From Streptomyces sp. F001 (GTDB lineage: Bacteria > Actinomycetota > Actinomycetes > Streptomycetales > Streptomycetaceae), in the NCBI RefSeq assembly GCF_004187715.1, contig NZ_QZWF01000003.1, forward strand, positions 62,001-126,000: a stretch of DNA of 64,000 nt, read 5' to 3'. Below are positions 21,063 to 30,444 of the stretch, in pieces (position 1 is the first letter of the stretch; each line of letters opens with the position of its first letter). Made by a program: the position numbers and the translations under genes. The notes beneath the pieces were generated by a model. The model did not search any database, was not told where the DNA came from, and worked only from the letters and a program-made list of their open reading frames with translations.

Positions 21063-21509
21063 GTGAAGCACTCCACCACCCAACCCACGCGACGCGGCCA
21101 GGGCCCCGCCCGCCGGATCGGCCGCACCCTCGCCCTCGTTCTGCCCGTCGTCCTGGTGCTCTCCGGGACCCTCGCGGTCACGCGGGTCAACTGGTCGGGA
21201 ACCCGAGAGCTCGGTGCTCACCGCCTCGGACGTCTCGGCCTCCGGCGCCACGTCGCGCACCGCCACCCGCGCCCCGCACGAGGTGCTGCGCGACCAGCTC
21301 CTGACCGAGCTGCAGGAGCAGAACCCCGGCGTCGCGCTCACCCACCTCCAGCAGGCCGTCGACGAGCCCCTCGCTCGCCGGCACTGCGCGTCCATCGCCC
21401 GCGCCCTGGGCGCGCCGCGGTCCGCATCTACGGCCCGACCCGCCCAGTCGTACGCCCGCCCCGTCTGCGACACCGCCTTCGCCTCAGGCGTCCTGTCCTC
21501 CGCGCCTGA
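21063..21509 (+). CDS. Small exported/membrane hypothetical protein (frameshifted)
   Basis: About 145 aa corrected. MKHSTTQPTRRGQGPARRIGR is a basic N-terminus, followed by one hydrophobic segment (TLALVLPVVLVLSGTLAVT) that could be a signal anchor. The extracytoplasmic part has VLTASDVSASGA, HEVLRDQLLTELQEQNPGVALTHLQQAVDE and SYARPVCDTAFASGV. No domain is recognised. It occupies the slot next to msiK, where S. coelicolor also has a conserved small protein. Indels near 21200, 21365 and 21420. The C-terminus is approximate. Confidence 0.6.
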   Translation: MKHSTTQPTRRGQGPARRIGRTLALVLPVVLVLSGTLAVTRVNWSGTRELGAHRLGRLGLRRHVAHRHPRPARGAARPAPDRAAGAEPRRRAHPPPAGRRRAPRSPALRVHRPRPGRAAVRIYGPTRPVVRPPRLRHRLRLRRPVLRA

Positions 21510-21530
21510 GCCTCCGCTGGAAGTGCCGCG

Positions 21531-21562
21531 ATGGTGCCGCCGATCGTCTGCGGCACCATCGC
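21531..21562. repeat. Perfect hairpin plus common Streptomyces intergenic element
   Basis: GATGGTGCCG and CGGCACCATC form a 10-bp perfect inverted repeat with an 11-nt loop. It is followed at 21569-21605 by GTCGCGCAGTTCCCCGCGCCC and a CGGGGCGCTGC stretch, a stem-loop motif that recurs between genes throughout Streptomyces chromosomes. It probably acts as a transcription terminator or attenuator upstream of the nucleotidyltransferase. Confidence 0.5.
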
Positions 21563-21682
21563 GGCTGGTCGCGCAGTTCCCCGCGCCCTTCGGGGCGCTG
21601 CACAACCGCCCCGACCCCGACCCACCCACCGGCACCAGGCGCCCCGCCCAACCGCCGGAGGCACCCGCGTACAGTGCCGGGC

Positions 21683-22414
21683 ATGACTGATCCGAACGTC
21701 GCGTCCCGGCCCGTCCAGGCGGTCATCCTGGCCGGCGGTCAGGGCTCCCGGCTGCGCCCCTACACCGACGACCGGCCCAAGCCGATGGTCGAGATCCCCG
21801 GCACAGGGACGCCGATCATCGGCCACCAGCTGGCCTGGCTCGCCGAGGAGGGCGTGACCGACGTGGTGGTCAGCTGCGGCCACCTCGCCGAGGTCCTGCA
21901 GGAGTGGCTGGCGTCCGCCGACCTGCCGGTGACGGTCACGACCGTCGTCGAGGCGGAGCCGCTCGGCCGCGGTGGCGGTCTGAAGTACGCCGCCGCTCGT
22001 CTCCCGCACCCCGACCGGCCCTGGTACGCCACCAACGGCGACATCTGGACCCGCTTCTCGCTGCGCGACATGGCCGACTTCCACACCGAGCGCGACGCCG
22101 TGGCGACCCTCGCTCTGGCCCGCCCGCGCCTCCCCTGGGGCGCGGTGCAGACGGACGGCTTCGGGCACATCACGGACTTCATCGAGGCCCCGCCGACGAC
22201 GTACGAGATCAACGCGGGTGTCTACGTCTTCTCCCCCCGGTTCGCCGCGATGCTCCCCGAGCGCGGCGACCACGAACGCACCACGTTTCCCCGTCTGGCC
22301 CGGGAAAACCGCCTGGCCGGCTTCCCGATCCCGCAGGGCGCCTACTGGCGTGCCATCGACACCGCGAAGGACCTCACGGAGGCCGCGAAGGAGCTGGCCG
22401 CACTGGGCCGTTGA
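21683..22414 (+). CDS. Sugar nucleotidyltransferase (NTP_transferase family)
   Basis: 243 aa, single GT-A-fold domain. The start motif VILAGGQGSRLRPYTDDRPKPMVEI carries the nucleotide-binding GxGxRLxP. YATNGDIWTRFSL holds the Asp coordinating Mg, and YEINAGVYVFSP and YWRAIDTAKDL are the sugar-phosphate-binding signature. It belongs to the mannose-1-phosphate guanylyltransferase/glucose-1-phosphate thymidylyltransferase superfamily, but the specificity cannot be told and it lacks the left-handed beta-helix C-domain. ATG 21683 is preferred over an in-frame start nine bases upstream. First intact gene after the indel-rich region. Confidence 0.85.
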   Translation: MTDPNVASRPVQAVILAGGQGSRLRPYTDDRPKPMVEIPGTGTPIIGHQLAWLAEEGVTDVVVSCGHLAEVLQEWLASADLPVTVTTVVEAEPLGRGGGLKYAAARLPHPDRPWYATNGDIWTRFSLRDMADFHTERDAVATLALARPRLPWGAVQTDGFGHITDFIEAPPTTYEINAGVYVFSPRFAAMLPERGDHERTTFPRLARENRLAGFPIPQGAYWRAIDTAKDLTEAAKELAALGR

Positions 22415-22430
22415 GGAGAGGCTGCGAGCA

Positions 22431-22481
22431 CGTACGACGGGGTCCCGCACAGCACACCGTGCGGGACCCCGTCGTCGTACG
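22431..22481. terminator. Bidirectional hairpin terminator
   Basis: A ~20-bp near-perfect stem (CGTACGACGGGGTCCCGCAC / GTGCGGGACCCCGTCG...TACG) with an 8-nt loop lies between the convergent nucleotidyltransferase and DoxX genes. Confidence 0.8.
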
Positions 22482-22496
22482 ACCGCCGTGGCCTGC

Positions 22497-24230
22497 CTAG
22501 CCCAGCAGGCCGCCCACCAGTCCGGGCTCCCCGGAGGACGAGGATCCGCCGCCGGAGGAGCCGCCGGCGCCGCCCGGGGCGCCCGTGCCGCCGGTCGAGG
22601 CTCCGGCGGTCGGGCCGGTGCTGGTGCTCGGGGCCTGGTCGGCCGGGGTGGACTGCTGCGGCGGGGCCCCGCCCCCGGTGCCCTGGGTCTGGCTGGGCGA
22701 GCCGCCGGTGGCGGTGCCGTTGTCGCCGGTGGCGCCCGGCGTGGTCGCGGCGCCTGCCGTGGGGGCGGCCGAGGTGGCGCCCGGGGTGGTCGCGGTGCCG
22801 GCGGTGGCCGACGGGGTGGTGCTCTCCCTGCGCTCACCGGGCTTCGACGGCAGCGGGGAGCCCGGCAGTTCGTTGCGCGGGGCCTCGCCGGGGCCGGGGA
22901 CGACGACCCGATCGGCGTCGCGGACGGCACCGCCGAGCAGCGAGCCGGTGAGCAGGGTCAGCCCGGTGACGACAGCGGTGACGAGGACGCCGCGGCGCAG
23001 GACGTAGCGGCGTAGCTCCCAGATGTCGGAGCGGGGTCCGAGCCGGCGCCAGGCGAGTGCGGCCAGCCGCCCGTCGACGGAGTAGACGGGCGCGCCTGCG
23101 ATGATCAGCGGCGACCAGGCGGCGAGGTAGATGATGTCGGGGGCGCCGTAGGCGGGGACGCTCTTCCAGCTGACAGTGACGAGGAGCGCGGCGGACAGCA
23201 GCGCACCGCCGACCGCTGCGACCCGCTGCCAGCACCCCAGGACCGTGAGGACGCCCACGATGACCTGGGCGAAGGCGATCAGCAGCCCGGAGCCGACGGG
23301 GTGCTGGAGGGCGAACTGGCGCAGCGGCTCGGCGACTTCCCAGGGGTGCAGGGTGTTGAGCCACCTGACCATGGACCCGCGCTCGCCGCCGTCGAAGAAG
23401 ACGGGGTCGCAGAGCTTGCCCATGCCGGCGTAGACGGAGATGCAGCCGAGGAAGACCCGCAGCGGGAGGAGGACGACGCCGAGGTTCATCCGGCGACCGG
23501 GGTAGTACGCATGCCGTGCGGGATCGTCGCCCTGGCGGCGGGTGCGCGTCCCGGTGGTGTCCTCACCGGCGGCGGTGTCGTCGTAGCGTCCGTACTCGTC
23601 GCGCTCGTCGTAGCTGTCGTAGCCGTCGAACTGCTCGCCCCCGTGAGCCGGTTCGTCGTAGGCGCTGCCGACGGTGCGCGTGTGCGGCAGCAGACGCGTC
23701 TCGCCGGTACCGGGGGTGCGCTGGGCGCCGATGACGGGGGTCTCGACGGTCTGGTCCAGCTCGTCGTAGTCGGCGTATCCGGTGTGGTGGCCACCGCCGT
23801 ATCCGGCGTCGACGTCGATACGCGGGATGACCTGGGTGGCTCCGGCGTCGACGGCGGACTCCTCCGGATGGCGGACGCCCGCACCGCGCACGGCCTGGAG
23901 CAGGCGGTGGGCGCCGGTGTCGTCCGGGGCGGACCGGCCGCTCCATACGACGGGACGGCGACGGGCGGCGCCGGCCGTCCGGTCCGCTCTGACCGCCGTG
24001 CCGACGACGGGTGTGCGGGCGGCGTCCGCGGCGGCGCTCAAGTGCCGTGCGACGCGCGGGGATTGGACGCGTCCCGAGGAGGCGCCCAACTGCACGCGGA
24101 AGCTCGCATGGTTGACGATGATCTGCGCCGGATCGCTCGGCACCTTCACCATGCTCAGCGCGGGAGCGTCGTCGAATCCCGACGAGCGGTCCCCCGTGGG
24201 TGTGCGGGGTGTTCTGGTGTCCACACTCAT
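22497..24230 (-). CDS. DoxX-family membrane protein with long hydrophilic tails
   Basis: 577 aa. Residues 1-255 are hydrophilic and Tyr/Asp/Arg-rich, with an AQIIVNHASFRVQL motif near residue 40. The DoxX core follows at about 255-430: MNLGVVLLPLRVFLGCISVYAGMGKL, LLIAFAQVIVGVLTVLGCW and GGALLSAALLVTVSW, then GVLVTAVVTGLTLLTGSLLG as the last TM. The C-terminal ~130 aa is a low-complexity Thr/Ala/Gly/Pro tail (TAGTATTPGATSAAPTAG), probably extracytoplasmic. DoxX proteins are linked to redox/sulfur homeostasis at the membrane in actinobacteria. The position next to rlmB and msiK is conserved in Streptomyces. Confidence 0.82.
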   Translation of the reverse strand: MSVDTRTPRTPTGDRSSGFDDAPALSMVKVPSDPAQIIVNHASFRVQLGASSGRVQSPRVARHLSAAADAARTPVVGTAVRADRTAGAARRRPVVWSGRSAPDDTGAHRLLQAVRGAGVRHPEESAVDAGATQVIPRIDVDAGYGGGHHTGYADYDELDQTVETPVIGAQRTPGTGETRLLPHTRTVGSAYDEPAHGGEQFDGYDSYDERDEYGRYDDTAAGEDTTGTRTRRQGDDPARHAYYPGRRMNLGVVLLPLRVFLGCISVYAGMGKLCDPVFFDGGERGSMVRWLNTLHPWEVAEPLRQFALQHPVGSGLLIAFAQVIVGVLTVLGCWQRVAAVGGALLSAALLVTVSWKSVPAYGAPDIIYLAAWSPLIIAGAPVYSVDGRLAALAWRRLGPRSDIWELRRYVLRRGVLVTAVVTGLTLLTGSLLGGAVRDADRVVVPGPGEAPRNELPGSPLPSKPGERRESTTPSATAGTATTPGATSAAPTAGAATTPGATGDNGTATGGSPSQTQGTGGGAPPQQSTPADQAPSTSTGPTAGASTGGTGAPGGAGGSSGGGSSSSGEPGLVGGLLG

Positions 24231-24348
24231 CTAACCGAGTGACGTGTGATTAGGACACTGCCTTGACTCGCCGGGAGTGTCCGGACCGCGTCAAGCTTGT
24301 CCGGACCGCCCGGAACACCCCGAGTGGGCGACTACGACGAACAGTTGT

Positions 24349-25287
24349 TCACGACCGTCGGCGGGCTGCCTCGTACAGCACGATCCCCGCCGCCACACCG
24401 GCGTTGAGCGACTCGGCCCCGCCCGGCATCGCAATCCGCACCCGGAAGTCGCAGGTCTCCCCGACGAGCCGGGACAGGCCCTTGCCCTCGCTGCCGACGA
24501 CGATGGCGACGGGACCGCCGAGGGCGTCCAGCTCATCGAGTTCGACGTCCCCGTCGGCGGCGAGTCCGACCACGACGATGCCGGCCTTCTTGTACGCCTC
24601 CAAGGCGCGCGTGAGGTTGGTGGCCCGCGCGACCGGCGTACGGGCGGCCGTACCGGCGGACGTCTTCCAGGCGCCGGCGGTCATTCCGGCCGCGCGCCGC
24701 TCGGGCACGACCACGCCGTGCCCGCCGAACGCGGCGACGGACCGCACGACCGCGCCGAGGTTGCGCGGATCGGTCACCCCGTCGAGGGCGACGATCAGCG
24801 GGTCCTCGCCCTCGTCCGCGGCGGCGTCGGCGAGGTCCTCGGGGTGGGCGTACTCGTACGGCGGGACCTGGAGCACCAGGCCCTGGTGGTTGAGCCCGTT
24901 GGTCATACGGTCGAGCTCGGGGCGCGGCGCCTCCATGAGGTTGATGCCGCCGCGCTCGGCGGCGAGCTGGAGCGCCTCGCGGACCCGCTCGTCGCTGTCG
25001 ATGAACTGCTGGACGTACAGGGTGCTGGCGGGCACGCCCTCGCGCAGCGCCTCGACGACCGGGTTGCGCCCGACGACCAGCTCGGACGGCGCCTTGCCGC
25101 CACGGCGCTGCGGCGTACGGCCCTGTGCCCGGCGGGCCTTCGCAGCGGCGGCCCGCTGCTTGGCGTGACCCTTGCGCATCTCGGCGGGGGGCGTCGGCCC
25201 CTTGCCCTCGAGGGACCGGCGCCGCTTGCCGCCGCTGCCGACCTGCGCGCCCTTCTTGCCGGACATGCGGCGGTTGTTCGCGGCCAT
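24349..25287 (-). CDS. rlmB: 23S rRNA (guanosine-2'-O)-methyltransferase RlmB-like, SpoU family
   Basis: 312 aa. The N-terminal basic extension ([21 protein letters not shown]) is typical of actinobacterial members. The SpoU substrate-binding part [12 protein letters not shown] is followed by the trefoil-knot SAM domain: motif 1 [17 protein letters not shown], motif 2 [12 protein letters not shown], motif 3 [23 protein letters not shown]. It methylates a conserved guanosine in 23S rRNA (G2251 in E. coli numbering by homology). It is 260 bp downstream of cysS in the same direction, with a mobile-like inverted repeat inserted between them. Confidence 0.9.
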   Translation of the reverse strand: MAANNRRMSGKKGAQVGSGGKRRRSLEGKGPTPPAEMRKGHAKQRAAAAKARRAQGRTPQRRGGKAPSELVVGRNPVVEALREGVPASTLYVQQFIDSDERVREALQLAAERGGINLMEAPRPELDRMTNGLNHQGLVLQVPPYEYAHPEDLADAAADEGEDPLIVALDGVTDPRNLGAVVRSVAAFGGHGVVVPERRAAGMTAGAWKTSAGTAARTPVARATNLTRALEAYKKAGIVVVGLAADGDVELDELDALGGPVAIVVGSEGKGLSRLVGETCDFRVRIAMPGGAESLNAGVAAGIVLYEAARRRS

Positions 25288-25343
25288 GACCTACCTGTCT
25301 GTGTGATGCGGTGGAGTACGTACGTCAGTGCAAGTGTGCCGCC

Positions 25344-25522
25344 CCAGGCCCTGTCGTCAAATTCCCGTCGTCGCCCGAAGGGCGGCCCTGCGGCGTCAGG
25401 TGCGTGCTCTCGGCGTGCCGGGCCCTGACCCTCGTACTGGATGTACTTGGGTCAGGGCCCGGTGCGGCGAGAGTGCGTGCATGGCGTCGCGGGGCAGACG
25501 GGAGTTTGACGACAGGGCCTGG
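25344..25522. mobile_element. MITE-like element with 18-bp perfect terminal inverted repeats
   Basis: A 179-bp non-coding unit in the cysS-rlmB gap. The termini CCAGGCCCTGTCGTCAAA (25344-25361) and TTTGACGACAGGGCCTGG (25505-25522) are perfect inverted repeats, and similarity continues inward (TTCCCGTC / GACGGGAG). A nested 14-bp perfect stem, CCGGGCCCTGACCC (25418-25431) / GGGTCAGGGCCCGG (25449-25462), sits in the middle. It contains no reading frame of note. I see no clear target-site duplication. Confidence 0.65.
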
Positions 25523-25547
25523 TGGCCGGGCGGCACATCCTGGGTGG

Positions 25548-26948
25548 TCAGCGCGGACCGAGCGTCCAGCGCGGTCCCTGCGGGCTGTCCTCGACGGCGA
25601 GGCCGGCCTGCTTGAGCTGGTCGCGGATGGCGTCCGCGGTGGCCCAGTCCTTACGGGCGCGGGCCGCCTCACGCTGGTCGAGTACGAGGCGTACGAGGCT
25701 GTCGACGACGCCGTGCAGGTCTTCGCTGCGCTCACCCTCACCGGCCCACTGCTCGTCCAGCGGGTCGAGGCCGAGGACGCCGAGCATGGCGCGGACCTCG
25801 GCGAGGCGGGCGACGGCGGATTCCTTGTCGTCGGCGGCCAGCGCGCTGTTGCCCTGCCGGACCGTGTTGTGCACGACGGCGAGCGCCTGCGGCACGCCCA
25901 GGTCGTCGTCCATCGCCTCGGCGAAGGAGGGCGGCACCTCGGCGGCGGGCTCGACGGGACCGCCGGCCAGCTCGACGACGCGCTGCACGAAGCCCTCGAT
26001 CCGGGCGAACGCCGACTCGGCCTCGCGCAGGGCGTCCTCGCTGTACTCGATGGTCGAGCGGTAGTGCGGGGTGCCCAGGTAGTAGCGGAGCACGATCGGG
26101 CGCCACTGCTTGACCATCTCGGACACGAGCACCGAGTTGCCCAGCGACTTGGACATCTTCTCACCGCTCATGGTGACCCAGGCGTTGTGCACCCAGTACC
26201 GGGCGAACTCGTCGCCGAAGCCGCAGGCCTGGGCGATCTCGTTCTCGTGGTGCGGGAAGATCAGGTCGATGCCGCCGCCGTGGATGTCGAAGACACGACC
26301 CAGGTATTTGTGCGCCATCGCCGAGCACTCCAGGTGCCAGCCCGGTCGGCCCCGCCCCCACGGCGTCTCCCAGCTGGGCTCGCCGGGCTTGGCGGCCTTC
26401 CACATCGCGAAGTCCCGCGGGTCCCGCTTGCCGGTCTCGCCCTCCTCGGAGGGCTGGCGCAGGTCTTCGAGGTCCTGGTTGGACAGCGACAGATACCCCG
26501 GCAGGGACCGTACGTCGAAGTAGACGTTGCCGTCGGCCTCGTAGCCGTGTCCGCGCTCGATGAGGCCGCGCATCATCTCGACCATCTCGGTGATGTGGCC
26601 GGTGGCGCGCGGCTCGTACGTCGGCGGGAGGCAGCCGAGCGCGCGGTAACCGTCGTTGAACGCGCGCTCGTTCTCGTACCCGATGGACCACCAGGGGCGG
26701 TTCTGCTCGGCCGCCTTCCTGATGATCTTGTCGTCGATGTCGGTGACGTTGCGGACGAACGTCACGTCGTAGCCCCGGTACTCGAACCACCGGCGCAGGA
26801 TGTCGAAGTTGAGCCCCGACCGGATGTGCCCGATGTGCGGGGCTGCCTGCACGGTGGCGCCACACAGGTAGATCGAGACACAACCCGGCGTGAGCGGGGT
26901 GAAGTCACGGATCTGCCGGGCGCTGGTGTCGTACAGGCGAATAGTCAC
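25548..26948 (-). CDS. cysS: Cysteinyl-tRNA synthetase
   Basis: 466 aa, class Ia synthetase charging tRNA-Cys. The HIGH box is [15 protein letters not shown], and the zinc-site residues include the Cys of YLCGATVQ and HLECSAM and the His of [10 protein letters not shown]. The KMSKS loop is [14 protein letters not shown], followed by the helical anticodon-binding C-terminus with the [12 protein letters not shown] signature. It starts at GTG 26948 ([11 protein letters not shown]). Full length for the family. It is distinct from the mycothiol enzyme MshC, which shares the fold but lacks the C-terminal domain. Confidence 0.95.
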   Translation of the reverse strand: MTIRLYDTSARQIRDFTPLTPGCVSIYLCGATVQAAPHIGHIRSGLNFDILRRWFEYRGYDVTFVRNVTDIDDKIIRKAAEQNRPWWSIGYENERAFNDGYRALGCLPPTYEPRATGHITEMVEMMRGLIERGHGYEADGNVYFDVRSLPGYLSLSNQDLEDLRQPSEEGETGKRDPRDFAMWKAAKPGEPSWETPWGRGRPGWHLECSAMAHKYLGRVFDIHGGGIDLIFPHHENEIAQACGFGDEFARYWVHNAWVTMSGEKMSKSLGNSVLVSEMVKQWRPIVLRYYLGTPHYRSTIEYSEDALREAESAFARIEGFVQRVVELAGGPVEPAAEVPPSFAEAMDDDLGVPQALAVVHNTVRQGNSALAADDKESAVARLAEVRAMLGVLGLDPLDEQWAGEGERSEDLHGVVDSLVRLVLDQREAARARKDWATADAIRDQLKQAGLAVEDSPQGPRWTLGPR

Positions 26949-27077
26949 GAGTCCAGGGTAGTCGGCGCACGGGTGTGCCCTGCGACGTTCACGCCACAAA
27001 ACAGCCCCTCCGGCGTTTGAGGAGCGGGGGCCCGGGGCGGAGCCCCCGGAGGATGGGACGTGGGCGGCGGGGCGAGA

Positions 27078-27572
27078 TCAGCCCGTCCGCACCACCAGCG
27101 CGGTGGCCACCGCCATGAGCCCTTCGCCCCGCCCCGGGAAGCCGAGTCCGTCGGTCGTCGCGCCGGACACCGAGACCGGCGCCCCGGCCGCCTCCGACAG
27201 CACCTTCTGCGCCTCCTCCCGCCGCTTGCCGATCTTCGGCCGGGACCCGACGACCTGCACCGCGACATTGCCGATCCGGAACCCCGCCGCACGCACGATC
27301 CGCGCCGCCTCCGTCAGCAGCGCCACCCCGGACGCCCCGGACCACTCCGGCCGTCCGGTCCCGAAGTGCTGCCCCAGGTCACCGAGCCCGGCAGCGGAGA
27401 ACAGCGCGTTGCACGCGGCGTGCGCCACGACGTCCGCGTCGGAGTGCCCGGCCAGGCCCGGCCCCTCGCCCTCCCACTTCAGGCCGGCGCACCACAGCTC
27501 GCGGCCCTCCTCGAAGGCGTGGATGTCGGTGCCGATGCCGACCTGGGGAAGCAGCGGTGCCTCAGAAGCCAT
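27078..27572 (-). CDS. ispF: 2-C-methyl-D-erythritol 2,4-cyclodiphosphate synthase
   Basis: 164 aa, fifth step of the MEP isoprenoid pathway (CDP-ME-2-phosphate to MEcPP plus CMP). [14 protein letters not shown] supplies the zinc-binding Asp-x-His, and [30 protein letters not shown] the third ligand and active-site segment. [17 protein letters not shown] is the C-terminal signature. It overlaps the end of ispD by 11 bp, implying coupled translation. Downstream (27000-27055) lies a CCTCCGGCGTTTGAGGAGCGGGGGCCCGGGG element common in Streptomyces intergenic regions. Confidence 0.95.
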   Translation of the reverse strand: MASEAPLLPQVGIGTDIHAFEEGRELWCAGLKWEGEGPGLAGHSDADVVAHAACNALFSAAGLGDLGQHFGTGRPEWSGASGVALLTEAARIVRAAGFRIGNVAVQVVGSRPKIGKRREEAQKVLSEAAGAPVSVSGATTDGLGFPGRGEGLMAVATALVVRTG

Positions 27573-28302
27573 CGGTCAGCCTCCGGCGCGCCAGGACCGC
27601 CTCCGCCAGGACCAGGTCCAGCGGGCGGGTGACCTTGAAGGCCTCCTCGTGCCCGGGTACGACGACGACCTGCTCCCCGAGCTGTTCGACCATGCTCGCG
27701 TCGTCGGTGACGTTGTCGGTGACCGTCTCGTGGGCGCGCAGCAGGATCTCGCGGTCGAAGCCCTGCGGTGTCTGCACCGCACGCAGCCGGGCCCGCGCGG
27801 GCGTGGCCACCACGGGCTCCGGCGCACCGGGGGTCTCGGCGGGCTCGACCTCCTTCACCGTGTCCGCGAGCGGCAGGGCCGGCACCACGGCCGGCGCCCC
27901 GGCGCGCACCGCCTCGATCACGGCGTCCACGGTGTCGACCGGCACCAGCGGCCGGGCGGCGTCGTGCACGAGGACGATGTCGTAGCCGGGCGGCAGGGCG
28001 TCCAGGCCGAGCTTCACACTCTCCTGGCGGGACTGCCCGCCCGGTACGACGAGGAAGTCGGTGCGCTCGGGCAGCGCGTACGCGTCGAGCAGTGACTTGA
28101 CCTCGGCGGCTCCGTCGGGCGGGGCCACGACGACCACGAGGGAGACGGCGCGGGACGCGGCCAGGGCGCGTACCGCGTGGATGAGCATGGGGGTGCCGTT
28201 CAGCGCGCGCAGCGCCTTGGGGGCGCCCGGGCCGAGGCGTACACCCCGGCCGGCGGCGGGAATCACCGCGGCGGTACGCGAAGGGCGCGAATCGTCAGAC
28301 AT
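27562..28302 (-). CDS. ispD: 2-C-methyl-D-erythritol 4-phosphate cytidylyltransferase
   Basis: 246 aa, third MEP-pathway step. The nucleotide-binding loop is [21 protein letters not shown], with catalytic Arg/Lys. [17 protein letters not shown] is the metal/substrate loop, and [18 protein letters not shown] and [16 protein letters not shown] are the C-terminal signatures. It is transcribed before ispF with an 11-bp overlap, and downstream of carD on the same strand (300-bp gap), as in other Streptomyces. Confidence 0.95.
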   Translation of the reverse strand: MSDDSRPSRTAAVIPAAGRGVRLGPGAPKALRALNGTPMLIHAVRALAASRAVSLVVVVAPPDGAAEVKSLLDAYALPERTDFLVVPGGQSRQESVKLGLDALPPGYDIVLVHDAARPLVPVDTVDAVIEAVRAGAPAVVPALPLADTVKEVEPAETPGAPEPVVATPARARLRAVQTPQGFDREILLRAHETVTDNVTDDASMVEQLGEQVVVVPGHEEAFKVTRPLDLVLAEAVLARRRLTDGF

Positions 28303-28602
28303 CGGTTCCTGTCAGGTTTGTGTGCTCGGCCAACTTGGGTATGGCCTCAGCGTGCCGGGCGCACAACGGCTTGACAGGACCCTTCCGTGACCCTCGTCGA
28401 GCCCCCTGCCCGAGCCCGGCACGCACAGTACCGGGGGGAGATTTCCTCGGCTTATGGCGTACGGCGTCTGGCGTACGAGCATGCTTGGTCCGGGTGCGAA
28501 CATGCCGCAGCGCCCGGCGACAGCAATACGTCATCGGGCACCACGGCATTTCGACGTGCCGGCTTTTGATGTCCACAGCGGCAGCGGGCCTGCTGCCTCG
28601 CG
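28303..28602. other. carD-ispD intergenic region
   Basis: 300 bp with no credible gene. It probably carries the ispD promoter. No terminator-like stem with a T-run and no riboswitch pattern could be recognised. Confidence 0.4.
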
Positions 28603-29085
28603 TCAGGAGGCGAGCACCTCGTCGAGCAGGGCCTCGGCCTTGTCCTCGTTCGTGTTCTCCGCGAGAGCGAGCTCACTCACCAGGATCTGGCGAGCCTTGG
28701 CGAGCATGCGCTTCTCACCGGCGGAGAGTCCACGCTCGCGCTCACGACGCCACAGGTCACGTACGACTTCCGCGACCTTGATGACATCGCCGGAGGCGAG
28801 CTTCTCCAGGTTTGCCTTGTAACGACGGGACCAGTTCGTGGGCTCCTCGGCATACGGCGCGCGCAGCACCTCGAAGACCCGGTCCAGCCCGTCCTGACCG
28901 ACCACATCACGTACGCCGACGAACTCCGCATTGTCCGCTGGCACACGCACCGTCAGGTCACCCTGGGCGACCTTCAGCACCAAGTAGGTCTTGTCCACGC
29001 CTTTGATCTGGCGAGTTTCGATGGCCTCGATCAGCGCGGCCCCGTGATGGGGATAGACCACGGTGTCGCCAACCTTGAACGTCAT
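28603..29085 (-). CDS. carD: CarD-family RNA polymerase-binding regulator
   Basis: 160 aa. The N-terminal Tudor-like RNAP-interaction domain ([25 protein letters not shown]) is followed by the helical DNA-minor-groove domain with the conserved Trp in [17 protein letters not shown] and the basic patch [21 protein letters not shown]. CarD stabilises open promoter complexes, especially at rRNA promoters, and is essential in mycobacteria. Length and both domains are standard. It is the first gene of the carD-ispD-ispF-cysS direction. Confidence 0.93.
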   Translation of the reverse strand: MTFKVGDTVVYPHHGAALIEAIETRQIKGVDKTYLVLKVAQGDLTVRVPADNAEFVGVRDVVGQDGLDRVFEVLRAPYAEEPTNWSRRYKANLEKLASGDVIKVAEVVRDLWRRERERGLSAGEKRMLAKARQILVSELALAENTNEDKAEALLDEVLAS

Positions 29086-29380
29086 GTGACAGGTACCCCT
29101 TCCGTGGCTATCCAGGGTAACACGGAAACGGCAGCTTCTGAATGGCGTTTTCGCAGGTCAGGGCATATCTCGGGGCTTGACAACAGCAACAGGAACGTGC
29201 TTCGCCGGGTCCGCGGAACAAAGTATCCGCAGGTCGGAGCGGCTCTCCGGGGCGGGCGAAACGTGCACGTCACACACCTCCGGCGACTCCATCAACCGGC
29301 TGAACATCCCTAAATGTCCGGTTCCAAACGCTCGACTTCCGCTACTCCGTTCGGCGTCCGGGGACCGCTGTGAGACGAAT

Positions 29381-29432
29381 CCGGAATTGATCACGACACC
29401 CCCGGCACGACCGTACCGGTGATCAATTCCGG
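29381..29432. promoter_or_regulatory. 14-bp perfect inverted repeat upstream of carD
   Basis: CCGGAATTGATCAC (29381-29394) and GTGATCAATTCCGG (29419-29432) are perfect inverted repeats with a 24-nt spacer. They lie in the 584-bp gap between the divergent carD and lipoprotein genes. The AT-rich stem stands out from the GC-rich surroundings. There is no T-run, so an operator or RNA hairpin is more likely than a terminator. The rest of the gap shows no gene. Confidence 0.5.
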
Positions 29433-29669
29433 GCCGGCCGCGCATTCCTTCACCCACATTTCGCGAAGGCTTATGTGAATGCCGTACGAGCGCGCCACAC
29501 GCCGGAACAGGACACCCGGCCGTACGCCCTGCCGAGCGAAGCCGGGCGCCCGCGGGGGAGGGTCGGGTGCGGCCGCGCGGGAACGGCTCGGTAACCTGGG
29601 GCCGCTGACAGCCACTTAGGGCGGCTTTACAAGGAAAGCTGCCCCTGCGTTCAAGGAGTTGCCGCCGCC

Positions 29670-30371
29670 GTGAGCAGCAGCCTTCGACGCGGCGCCCTCG
29701 CCGCCTCCGCCATCGCGTTCTCGATCGCCTCGCTCGCCGCCTGCGGCGCCGGCAACAACGCCCAGACCCTGGAGATCAAGCCGGACAACGCGGCCACCAG
29801 CGTCGGTGACATCAAGATCCAGAACGCTGTGGTCATCACCCAGCCCGACCCGGAGGCGACCGGCCCGGCCGTCATCTCCGCCACCGTCTTCAACAGCGGC
29901 AGGACCGCCCAGACGCTGGACTCCATCACCGTCGACGGCGCCGGCACCGCCAAGATCTCGCCCGCGAGCGGCACGGGCACACTGTCCGTCCCGGCCGGCG
30001 GCTCGGTCGTCATCGGCGGCAAGAACAACGCCTCGGCCGTGCTGAGCAGCGCCGAGGGCCTCACCGACGGCAACGCGCAGAAGGTCACCTTCTCCTTCAG
30101 CCAGACCGGTGCCGTGAGCCTGCGCGCCTTCGTCGTCCCGGCCGAGGGCTACTTCAGCTCGTGGGGCCCGACCGAGGTGCCGGCCGCGCCCGGGGCTTCG
30201 GCCTCCACGGGCGAGGAGCCCGACGAGGGCACCGACGGTGAGTCGGCCTCGCCGGGCGAGACCGGGTCCGCCACCGGCACGCCGGCCGACCCGGAGTCCG
30301 GCACCCCGACCGACGCGGCGTCCGCGTCGGCGACGGAGTCGCCCGTGGAAGAAGAGGCCGCCGGTCACTGA
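29670..30371 (+). CDS. Secreted lipoprotein, DUF461-like
   Basis: 233 aa. The signal peptide with lipobox is ALAASAIAFSIASLAACGAGN (Cys at about 25). The beta-rich domain at about 35-165 (VGDIKIQNAVVITQPDPEATGPAVISATVFNSG) resembles the DUF461/PCuAC-like cupredoxin-type fold, but I do not see the complete Met/His copper motif. The C-terminal ~65 aa is a disordered acidic Glu/Ser/Thr/Pro tail. It starts at GTG 29670. It is next to carD and phoP as in S. coelicolor. Function unknown, possibly surface metal or phosphate homeostasis (context only). Confidence 0.82.
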   Translation: MSSSLRRGALAASAIAFSIASLAACGAGNNAQTLEIKPDNAATSVGDIKIQNAVVITQPDPEATGPAVISATVFNSGRTAQTLDSITVDGAGTAKISPASGTGTLSVPAGGSVVIGGKNNASAVLSSAEGLTDGNAQKVTFSFSQTGAVSLRAFVVPAEGYFSSWGPTEVPAAPGASASTGEEPDEGTDGESASPGETGSATGTPADPESGTPTDAASASATESPVEEEAAGH

Positions 30372-30378
30372 TCAGCGT

Positions 30379-30433
30379 CGTACGCACAGAAGGGCGGGAC
30401 CTCCCGGTGAGGTCCCGCCCTTCTGTGCGTACG
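30379..30433. terminator. Bidirectional terminator with 25-bp perfect stem
   Basis: CGTACGCACAGAAGGGCGGG... and its exact complement form a 25-bp perfect stem with a 5-nt loop (CCGGT) between the convergent lipoprotein and phoP genes. No extended T-run. Confidence 0.85.
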
Positions 30434-30444
30434 CGCTCTGCGGT

